Source of the DNA: Owenia fusiformis | Taxonomy: Eukaryota > Annelida > Polychaeta > Sabellida > Oweniidae | Length of the DNA stretch: 64,000 nucleotides | Direction: 5' to 3' | NCBI GenBank assembly: GCA_903813345.2 | Contig: CAIIXF020000009.1 | Coordinates: 17,507,759-17,571,758, forward strand | In this document: positions 57,301 to 64,000 of the stretch, piece by piece | Position numbering within the stretch: position 1 is the first letter of the stretch | How the letters are laid out: each line of letters begins with the position of its first letter | Position numbers and translations under genes: made by a program | Notes under the pieces: generated by a model | What the model was told of the DNA's origin: nothing | The model's database searches: none | Seen by the model: only the letters and a program-made list of their open reading frames with translations

Positions 57301-57619
57301 TACGTTTATAGTAATCAATGATTTTAGAGATCAAAATATATTTTCATGAATTTTCAGTCGGATTGTCAACCTATTTTTTAGATTTCGCTTCTATTGAATG
57401 CCCATGGTCTCAGGGAAAAGTATTGGCATTGAAAGCCCATGCTGAGAGTGAGACATAGAAAAAAAACTTCCGAAATTAAAATTTACACTTCACAAATTTG
57501 TGATTTGACGATGTTTTTTGTGAAATTTGAGTTCCCTGTGTATCTTCCCCAATATCAAGGCAAGTACAATATAGCATACGTACCTGATTCAAGTCAATTT
57601 CAATTTTATCTTCGGCCAT
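45342..57619 (-). CDS. RSL1D1: Ribosomal L1 domain-containing protein 1 (RSL1D1), seven coding exons
   Basis: Exons in coding order: 57619-57584, 55122-54971, 54641-54497, 50791-50643, 48806-48705, 47531-47365, 45973-45342. Every join keeps the frame with GT donors and AG acceptors, giving 460 residues (human RSL1D1 is about 490). Residues 1-12 come from the short first exon. The L1-type RNA-binding fold fills about 13-255, with LLKHVKQKNEKHALFLNE, IPRLKGPKTIKV, EVCLFVKD, FGIFLADEAIVRLLPGLLGK and HLKTIESVSLPLYISLG. The tail (about 265-460) is Lys-rich with repeated KTPKS, suited to nuclear and nucleolar targeting. RSL1D1 acts in the nucleolus in ribosome biogenesis and growth control in vertebrates. 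The start ATGG has a purine at -3. Oddities: tandem duplications overlap the acceptor of exon 4 and the donor of exon 6, and the large introns are full of repeats. It lies head to head with LRRC45. Confidence 0.93.
46130..46735 (-). repeat. About 130-bp tandem repeat with AAAATGGCGGCCATTTT hairpins
   Basis: About four units, each with AAAATGGCCGCCTTCTACCA, AAAGTGTCATTAGAC, TATAGTATTCACATACC and AATATGAACAAAATCGCT. It lies in the last intron of RSL1D1. Related sequence is at 8686-9060 in the opposite orientation. Confidence 0.85.
46963..47070. repeat. GACGGACG run followed by a CGAACTTCGTTCG hairpin
   Basis: A GGACGGATGGACGGACGGAC run with variants leads into GGAGGCGTTCCCTATATCCC and the small hairpin CGAACTTCGTTCG, then GGGATAATAA. 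It looks like the end of the repeat element whose body is the 130-bp array just before it. Confidence 0.7.
47735..48650. other. RSL1D1 intron 5 interior, nothing recognised
   Basis: Intronic. Contains TCGATTCGAATC-like runs (about 47807-47855) with partly mirrored sequence near 48270-48330, and short frames only. Confidence 0.4.
49240..49352. repeat. Palindrome with AAGGGACCGTAGGGACCGAG apex
   Basis: TTTTTGATACAGGGTATATC and GAAATACAATATATCAACCC pair with GGGTTGATATATTGTATTT and GGATATACACTGTATCAAAAA. It lies in intron 4 of RSL1D1. Confidence 0.75.
49490..49606. repeat. Long palindrome with CCGAGGGCCGCAGGTCCCGA apex
   Basis: GTTCAGGATATTGGGATTAT and CCAATATAATATATTTGCCC are mirrored by GGAAAATATATTATATTGGC and ATAATCCCAATATCCTGAAC with very few mismatches over about 50 bp per arm. 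Confidence 0.85.
49908..49973. repeat. Nested GCGGGCAGATATA hairpins
   Basis: GCGGGCAGATATA occurs directly and, inverted, TATATCTGCCCGC occurs twice within 66 bp. It may be another member of the same hairpin group, but without the GAGGGACC apex. Confidence 0.65.
50734..50902. repeat. 85-bp tandem duplication covering the start of RSL1D1 exon 4
   Basis: 50734-50818 and 50819-50902 are near-identical copies that each include the first coding bases of the exon, the acceptor (TTTTGCAG on the minus strand) and some intron. The outer copy offers a second acceptor at 50876. Confidence 0.9.
51040..52560. repeat. Large tandem array of about 130-170-bp units in RSL1D1 intron 3
   Basis: About ten units contain TTTGAACTTCTGAGAACATG, TAGATGATTTTGAAAAAAAA, TCAATTTGAAGCAAGTTGAA and TTTTTGACCTTGAGAAGGTC. 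Unit length varies because of extra copies of TTTTTTGACC and AAATGTCAAATCTAAAGTC. AGGTCA and its complement recur, often as AGGTCATTGAAGGTCA. Confidence 0.92.
52585..52705. repeat. GCCGGACGCC run and TCACCACTTTTGGTGGTGA hairpin
   Basis: CCGCCGGACGCCAACGGCCG variants are followed by ATAACAATATGTCACCACTT and the mirrored TTGGTGGTGACAT. It appears to be the terminal part of the repeat whose body is the preceding array. Confidence 0.7.
52706..53361. other. RSL1D1 intron 3 interior, nothing recognised
   Basis: Contains G-rich (GGAGGGGAGGGGGGGTGATG, about 52881) and C-rich tracts and short frames. No exon. Confidence 0.35.
53362..53830. repeat. Two-copy tandem duplication, period about 246 bp
   Basis: GTCCCTTGAAAAAATGTTCA through CTTTGCATATTTC occurs at 53362-53580 and again from 53608 with few differences. 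Frames in it are short and copy-specific. Confidence 0.8.
53831..54496. other. RSL1D1 intron 3, with an unexplained plus-strand frame
   Basis: A plus-strand frame of 64 codons (53949-54143) ends at a perfect donor, GATG|GTAAGT, at 54135/54136. Its residues have no recognised domain. Otherwise AT-rich. Confidence 0.3.
55770..57300. repeat. RSL1D1 intron 1 region with repeated CCGACAATTGTCGG palindromes
   Basis: Exact CCGACAATTGTCGG at 55782-55795, 55831-55844 and 57275-57288, plus split or damaged copies at 55880 and 57221-57240. CTCTA(T/G)C usually follows. Between them, 56161-56330 and 56849-56965 are diverged direct copies (TTCTATCTAATGGGT, CAGGAGAAATATC). Possibly one mobile element and its relatives. 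Confidence 0.6.
55928..56003 (+). pseudogene. tRNA-like sequence (Glu-type head) or SINE fragment
   Basis: TAGTCTAGTGGTTAGCGAG matches a polymerase III A box and a tRNA-Glu D arm. GAGTTCGAATCCCGG matches the B box and T arm. The acceptor and anticodon stems do not pair properly, so it is not a working tRNA gene. Confidence 0.55.
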
Positions 57620-58676
57620 TTCTTGTCGTGCGTGTTTTTTTCACATGTGCTTGTGACACATTCCGATTTCTGCATCTATGTTATATATTTAGTTGGACGT
57701 GTTTTTGCAATAAAGATATCACAATGAATAGGAATGTTATTGATATACAATTTATTATCAACATTTTAAGTTTTTATTGTTGTTATATTCTGCAAAACAC
57801 TAAAAACCTATAAGGAATGTGTAAAATTTGTGCTCTTCTGTGAAGAAGGAGAGAAACTTCTAGCGACGTTTGAAAATGGTGGAGTGTTTGAAATATTCGT
57901 ACAATTAATCGCATCTCATGCATAGAAATAGTAAGTATCTCGATAGATTAATAATTGTTTATTTTTCTTGAATATAAATACTTCCTTATGCCTTTGTCAG
58001 TCTTCTAAAAAATGCTAATAAGCCTATCAAAGCAGAATATTTACAGGCCTAGATTACAGTTTGAGTTTGAAATTGAATGAAATTGATTTATAGATCTAGC
58101 CTAGCCTAAGCTTTTCTCCATCTAAAATGTCACTCGACTTTTTTGTGATTATGAGTCAAAGAAAGCATTCTTTTATGAGTATTCTCTGCAAGTTTGGATC
58201 AAGTAACTTCAAATTTTGAAATGATGTTGAACTGATGTTTAACTGAATTAAACGCCATTTCAAAGTTACTCTGTGCATGCGTGGCACTGAGGAAGCACAT
58301 GATTTTCACGTGATAACATCCGGCAATTTGATTAGAGAATAATGGGGAATCCCCGAATAATGTATCATAGAATAGCACAAACAAGACCCCTCTGGACCTT
58401 TTTGCATATTGAGATCAACACCTATCTACTCACCAATGGAGAAGTTCCAAATCCTTCACTTTCAGTGTTAATTTTGCGATTGTGCTGATCGATTTAATTA
58501 TTTTCATGGAAATTAATTCAATCTGAAGTCCCTAGGTACTATGGGATGTGTGTTACATGCTAAAGGTTTAACCTTAGCACGGTACAATTGTGAATGATAG
58601 GGGATTTATCTTTAATGCATCTTGTTTGCTTTTAATCATGAACAGAAGGCTGTCATCGGCAAATAGTTTTATATGT

Positions 58677-59460
58677 ATGTATATGTATATTTATTTATTT
58701 AAGTGCCTCGTATAGAATACCCAGCCTATTTTAGGCTTATGGGGCACATTGTACAATATATTTGAAAACAATATTATAAGATTATTAAACGAAGCTTGCT
58801 CTTTTGATAAGAGCAGCATTCAGGAATTTTCCAGTATGGCGCACTAATCTAAAATCATGTAATAAAAGTTTCAAAAGTTCATCATCAATAATAAGTTCTT
58901 GTTTTTGTTAAATACGTTTAACAGACAAAAACAAGTCATCTCGTAAATTGTTATATGATGGGCATACTAGTAAAAAGTGGAACTCGTCCTCAATAATGGA
59001 TATATTATCGTTCTTACAATGTAAGCAAAGTCTCTGGTCAACTGGGGTGGATCTATATCTTCCAGTCTCCAGCATTAATGGTAGTGTGCCTGATCTTGCT
59101 TTTGCAAGCAATGATCTGAATGTCCTTGGTAAACAGTTCTTGACATAGTCTTCTGTTTAAAATGATGTTTTAAATGTCCTATAAATCCTTAGTTTTGGCA
59201 TATTGGCGATCTTAAGTTTCCATTCTTCGATGTATTGTTGCAGTTCCGCTGTTTTAACAGAATCGAGGATGAGTGAACTATCTCCAAAGTGTCTTGTTTC
59301 ATATTCACGTAGCAAATTAGCAGACATAAATATTTCTCTTACATCCTTGCACCAACATTTGTGTCCTAAGATAGCATTTTCATGATCAAAGTTGAAAATT
59401 CTTATAGTTAGCCTAATTTTGCTATATACTGGCTGAAGATAAGTAAGTGGTCCAAGCACT
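58677..59460 (-). pseudogene. 5'-truncated non-LTR retrotransposon end
   Basis: Two minus-strand frames, 59157-59459 and 58908-59111, are continuous in one reading frame broken by a single TAA. The second holds RLCLHCKNDN, then EDEFHFLLVCPSY, the Cys/His motif after the reverse transcriptase of many animal non-LTR elements, and LAKARSGTLPL before it. The 3' end on this strand is a short UTR closing in AAATAAATAAATATACATAT. The RT and endonuclease are missing, as expected of a dead-on-arrival copy. Confidence 0.75.
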
Positions 59461-59906
59461 GTTCCTTGGGAACTAGTTTTTAAACTTGATTCACCATCCT
59501 ACCTTACTTCCTACAAGCCATGATTTGAACCAGTACAAGTTGTTAAATACAGATTCCATACTAGTAGTTAAGTTTTAGCAGGAGGCTAAATTCTAGAGCT
59601 GATTAACTTTTATTATGTATATATGATAGAATATATCAAGTTTAATAGCTGATTAACTTTTAGGAGGCCATCTTTGCTTCTGGTAGCCATTTTTTTATAA
59701 ATCCAATCAGGTATTGACATTTTCTCATGTTAATGTTGTGTGTCTGTCTGATGGTGTGATTTTCATCACGTCTGTGTGCCTATCTTCAGGTTAGTAGTAG
59801 TAGTGGTAGTGGTCTTAATTTCAGATTCACTCTAAGTAGAGGTTCAAACCTAGTGTAACGACCCTTGATAACAAGTTGCTTCTACAGTCCAGCTGTAGTG
59901 GCTTAA

Positions 59907-59979
59907 GCCTTTATAGCTCAGTCGGGAGAGCATCAGACTTCGGATCCAAGGGTCCTAGGTTCGATTCCCACGCAGGGCA
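59907..59979 (+). pseudogene. tRNA-like head of SINE copy 1
   Basis: A box TAGCTCAGTCGG and B box GGTTCGATTCC at tRNA spacing. The anticodon position would read TCG, but the anticodon and acceptor stems have mismatches and the sequence is continuous with the SINE body, so it is not a functional tRNA. Confidence 0.7.
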
Positions 59980-60250
59980 TTGAATTTAGCACACTTTCTT
60001 TCAATTTCTTTATTTGGCTTGTTACACTATGCTCGTTAGTAAGTCATTCCCCTGGGGCGCCCTCGGGTCATTACATTGGTGTCATATGTGGGATCAAAGC
60101 ATTGGTTGTATCCTTTGCATCCGTGTGTGTGTGGTAGTCACTGCTAGGGAAAGTAGGACTGACCACGAGGGCGTGGTCCTTTCAAAGGGGGAGATAGAGT
60201 CATGACCCTTGATAGCAAGTTGCTAATACAGTCCAGCTGTAGTGGCTTAA

Positions 60251-60323
60251 TCCTTTATAGCTCAGTCGGTAGAGCATCGGTCTTTGGATCCAAGGGTCAT
60301 AGGTTCGATTCCCACATGGGGCA
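60251..60323 (+). pseudogene. tRNA-like head of SINE copy 2
   Basis: Same layout as the first copy (TAGCTCAGTCGG, GGTTCGATTCC), with differences in the anticodon region (CTTTGGA). Stems are imperfect. Confidence 0.7.
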
Positions 60324-60488
60324 TTGAATTTAGCACACTTTCTTTCAATTTCTTTATCTGGCTTGTTACACTATGCTTGCTAGTTAGTCATTCCCTTGGG
60401 GTGCCCTCGGGTCATTTCACTAGCTATCATCTACTGAAAGATTGAATTGTTAAAACAAGCGATGTGTATGTCTTGACAGTTTCAGAAT

Positions 60489-63400
60489 ATGGATGAATTT
60501 CGTCGCACGTACATACAACTGTGTAAAGACTACCACATTGAGCCACAGGATACAGTTATAGACCAGTTAAAAGGGTTAGTGATTTTCATTACTTTTACAA
60601 TTCATAAATTGCGTAAGCAATCTTCTGTAAAACAATGTTTAAAATTCTCCAACTTCCGGCTTTTGCACTTAAAGATTACGTCTAATATATCAATGAAATT
60701 TAAATTCCCTGTGATTTCCTGATAGACTGAGTTCATATGAAGTCGTTGCTTGCAGAATTTATTGCGGAATTGGGGATTTCAAGCAGAATTTGGTGCAGTA
60801 TTTGACTTTTTCATGCAGAATTTCTTTGCAGAATTTGCATTTTTCTCATGCAGAAAACTAGGATATGTAACCAATTTACATAAAAATGTACATGTAATTT
60901 TTTTTGATAGCTCACATATCAGTTAACAGATTGGTTGCCTTATGGCCATAGGATGGCTACTTAAGAAGGAATTTATGAAACCATATCATATGGATGTAGA
61001 TCTAGCCAAAAGGAGACAATATTACAATACTTTAAGTGTTCCATTTTTCATGGGAAATGTATTTTTATTTTAAATACCAGTTTTAGGATTTGGAGCAAAC
61101 AAGTTATACAATAATGCCTCATGGGCCTTTGCTCAAGAAAGAATTTTATATTGGCATCAAATCACATCATTGGTGTAGATTTAGACAATACTACTGGACT
61201 ATTTCCTGGTTGTTTCTATCATGTAATCTCCAAAATGAAAAGGTATTTATTGAAATATGTTTCGTTTGGTAGGATTTGCTACTACACATATGTGGATTTG
61301 CTGTTTTCTAGTTACATGTGTATTTGTACTTCAAGTTCGCAACAAAGTCCAAGAAGTGGGCGGGGCTGCCTTAACCTATCAGCTACAAGTCTGACTGTGA
61401 AGACGTGTGCAGTTATTGGGAAGATACTGGCCACAGATCGCTGCTTCAATGAAATCAGATTGTGTGATTGTATGATAGGAGAAGAAGGTTCATTAATAAT
61501 TTACTTTAAGTCTATGGTCTTATTGTTATTGACAAAATAGAAAATATGTCCAGTTTGAATTCTTTAGGCAATCTCTTTCTGGAGTATTTGTAATATTTGT
61601 ATGTTACTGTATAATAACTCTGCTCTAGCTATTCATAATTTTGGATTCAGGGTTTATCTTAAGGGAATTATAATTCATGGTCATGGTTACATGGTTATTC
61701 TAAGGTTTCTAAAAAATTTTGAAAAATGTTTTTGATATAAACTTTAAAACAATAAACAAGAATGGATTTTTAATACTTTTTTATTTTGAAACTGAATGTT
61801 TTAGAAATAGTAGCAAAATTCATATTTTGAATTTTGAAATTACATATAAAAGTAATATTTTTAGTAATTATTATCACTTGTACAACATGTATTTAGTTAT
61901 CATTACTTTTTTTACATGTAGGAAGTACATTTCCATATTTGATTTTAAACAATATTGATACAGTAATCTGATTCATTGTTGTAGGTGTGAAGGCACTGGC
62001 ACATGGCTTAATTACAAACACAACTTGCAAAAAGTTAGATTTAAAGGTAAGGGGCGGGATCAAAATATCGATGTTCATATGGAGACGAAAGTACTTTCGC
62101 GAGGGGGGAGGGGGTTTTTGGGCACTTTCGTTGACCAAAAAAACATCGATAATTCGGATCTGATATACAAATATAATTGGACTTACCCACTTTTTCTGGC
62201 GCTATGTTCTGATAAAAAGGCTTGTTTTCAATAGTTCGTGAGCTTTTTTGTGTGATAGGTCCAAAATATCGGTAGATAAAGACGATAATTCGATCATTTT
62301 TCAAATAAATTCCGTACTTTTCCCTTCTCCTTTTGAAGAGTTCAATGCAGTTAAATTGCGAACGTGTGTTAATTCACCGTAATAATAACCCGGCAATCAA
62401 TCAAAATCAATGTTTTTTTGAAGTGACCTAAGGTTTCGTCTAGAGGGGGGGTGGGGGGGTTGTTGTCCAAACGAAATTACTTTCGTCTCCATATGAACAT
62501 TGATATTTTGACCCCGCCCCTAATAACTATATGAGCTAACATAAAATGATAAAAGATGATCTGATTGGACCATAAGGGTCTGAATGAGTAAGAACAGTCT
62601 GATAAAGTAGGTGCGAGTAGGTAGTTGCCAGTTTCACCATCAGGTGGCTCGCTCAGGTCAGATAGCATGGCGTGTATAGTAGAAAGTTCCCTTTAACTTA
62701 AATTGCATCTGTTTTAGCAGTTCAATTTTCATATAACCCTTATGTATCTAATAGTTATGCAAATTAAAATATTCCCAGTTAAAGAAAATGTTATCTATCC
62801 AATACAAGAAAAGATATTTCACTTTTTGTGATTTTGTAACATGGGGTCTATTAGGAATCAACCCGAACTAGAAGTCACATTTTCAAAAATAATTAAATTT
62901 TCAAAGTTGATAAATAATTTTCAAAACCATGTTTCTAGATGAACCTTTACATGTAGATTTCAAATATGACATCACTTGAATATCATTTTGAATATTTAAC
63001 GACATAAATCAAGATTATTTCTACTCGATCTAGTCTATTCACTGCCATGTAGCCAATATTTGTTCCTTTTTTAATTGAACATTGGCTAATTCTGTACTTT
63101 ATTGCAGGGTAATAACATCAGGGGCAAGGCCGTAGAGTCACTTGGGCGTATGCTGAAGCAGAATAAGACTCTATTGAGGTAAAAATGTCATTTTTTAACT
63201 TGATACATTTTCAGTGTTAGTAGAAAAATGCCTCATAGCTCAGGGAAAAGTCATGTATATTCAGATCTACTTAACTTTATTGCTTGGTGGAGGAGTTTTT
63301 GTTTTATTCAAAATCTTTTTGAAGAACTTTTTGGTAAGATGAAGAGTTCTAAATTCAAATGCACAAAAAGCGGAATTGTAAGACAAGTTCAATTTTAATG

Positions 63401-64000
63401 TCTCTGCCATTGAACTGTGCATTTTGAATATTGAATTCCACATCCATTTTTACTTGACTTTTATTTCCAGTGTATGTTTAGAGTGGAATGGATTGGGAAT
63501 GTTGGACAACTCATTTGCAATATTCTGTGATGGACTTGGCTCTAATACGACCCTTAATGTACTGGACTTACGCAATAACCAGATTAACCATGAAGGTGCT
63601 ACTGAGCTTGCTACTGCCTTGAAACGCAACCCAATTCTACGTTCTTTAGGTAAAATTACTTTGTGTCATGTCATATCCATTTGGATTTGGATGGATATCT
63701 ATTCTTTATACTGTACAATAACTTATACAAATTACACATAAAAATCAAGTAAATCTACAGATGTGTTAATCAAGTAAGTATAGCATATCTGGAATAATTT
63801 AGAAACATTGTACTGTTAATATTCTAGTGGATGCAACATGAACTTTTAGCTGTATGTACTCTCACTATTTGCATTTATAGATGGTGAATATTTATATTTT
63901 TTTTCCCAGATGTGCGTTGGAATAATGTTGGTATAGTTGGAGGGCGTGCCCTGCTGAAGTCTCTGCAACAGAACAAGACCATAGCGAGACTAGAGCTTGC
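60489..64000 (+). CDS. LRRC45: LRRC45 (leucine-rich repeat-containing protein 45), 5' half, cut by window end
   Basis: Six exons: 60489-60574, 61336 (or 61348)-61487, 61985-62046, 63108-63178, 63471-63649 and 63910 onward. All joins keep frame. The product starts [15 protein letters not shown] and follows LRRC45 closely: [53 protein letters not shown] and VRWNNVG, then GGRALL. These are RNI-type leucine-rich repeats; the coiled-coil half lies beyond the window. LRRC45 is a centrosome-linker protein joining centrioles at their proximal ends, and is also linked to cilia. Exon 2 has two acceptors 12 bp apart, both in frame, and a weak donor (GTTCAT). The exon 3 donor runs directly into a MITE. 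Confidence 0.94.
62051..62520. mobile_element. PIF/Harbinger-type MITE, 470 bp
   Basis: Ends GGGGCGGGATCAAAATATCG and TGATATTTTGACCCCGCCCC are inverted copies continuing through ATGTTCATATGGAGACGAAA. The 3-bp flank TAA occurs on both sides (62048-62050, 62521-62523), which fits the PIF/Harbinger preference for TWA. G-rich runs lie inside both ends. It sits in intron 3 of LRRC45, four bases after the exon. Confidence 0.85.
62611..63032 (+). repeat. About 430-bp dispersed repeat, copy 2
   Basis: Same orientation and order of blocks as 42177-42603, in intron 3 of LRRC45. Confidence 0.75.

Larger units (their letters stand above)
59850..60420 (+). mobile_element. Two tandem tRNA-derived SINE copies
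   Basis: Segments of about 200 bp starting near 59860 and 60200 share GACCCTTGATA, CAAGTTGCT, ACAGTCCAGCTGTAGTGGCT, a tRNA-like head and the tail CACACTTTCTTTCAATTTCT, then TTGTTACACTATGCT. The spacing is about 344 bp. The tail part does not encode anything. Confidence 0.8.

Noticed and set aside
59907-60323. Two functional tRNA genes
   Set aside because: Both are continuous with the same repeat body and have mismatched stems; they are SINE heads.

Overview
The window looks like nuclear DNA of an invertebrate metazoan. It is AT-rich, the genes are split by GT/AG introns, and intergenic and intronic space is full of transposon debris. It holds a UspA-type universal stress protein gene, a family generally missing from vertebrates and insects, beside animal genes (ADPRM, RSL1D1, LRRC45, a rhodopsin-class neuropeptide receptor). 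A marine invertebrate such as a hemichordate, cephalochordate or lophotrochozoan is likely; the species is not decided by the sequence. All intron-exon structures below were read by eye from splice sites and reading-frame continuity.

Layout. 1-11.4 kb has no recognised gene and holds mariner-type MITEs, foldback elements and a tandem repeat. 11.45-13.91 kb (+) is a two-exon peptide GPCR of luqin/RYamide/tachykinin receptor type. 15.53-17.41 kb (+) is a two-exon ADPRM-like phosphatase with a 27-bp minisatellite in its intron. 17.4-25.3 kb is repeats, including a mariner-like element with about 280-bp inverted repeats nested in an older foldback. 25,290-36,995 is a complete Ty3/gypsy LTR retrotransposon on the minus strand: identical 965-bp LTRs, ATAG target duplication, one 1643-codon gag-pol frame, and a chromodomain reading frame just beyond a single in-frame TAA. 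37-40.5 kb is older repeats. 40.58-42.01 kb (+) is a four-exon universal stress protein gene. 42-45.3 kb is repeats and a 16-bp minisatellite. 57,619 down to 45,342 (-) is a seven-exon RSL1D1 (ribosomal L1 domain) gene whose introns carry large tandem arrays and hairpins. 58.7-60.4 kb holds a dead non-LTR retrotransposon end and two tRNA-derived SINE copies. From 60,489 to the right edge (+) is the 5' half of LRRC45, cut by the window.

The genes do not form an evident pathway: a receptor, a nucleotide-diphosphate hydrolase, an ATP-binding stress protein, a nucleolar ribosome-biogenesis factor and a centrosome-linker protein. RSL1D1 and LRRC45 lie head to head about 2.9 kb apart. I found no convincing new multi-gene system. 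The most interesting points are the young retrotransposon with a stop before its chromodomain, the membrane-anchored ADPRM, exon-edge tandem duplications in RSL1D1, a MITE fused to an LRRC45 splice donor, and hairpins with variable arms but a shared apex.
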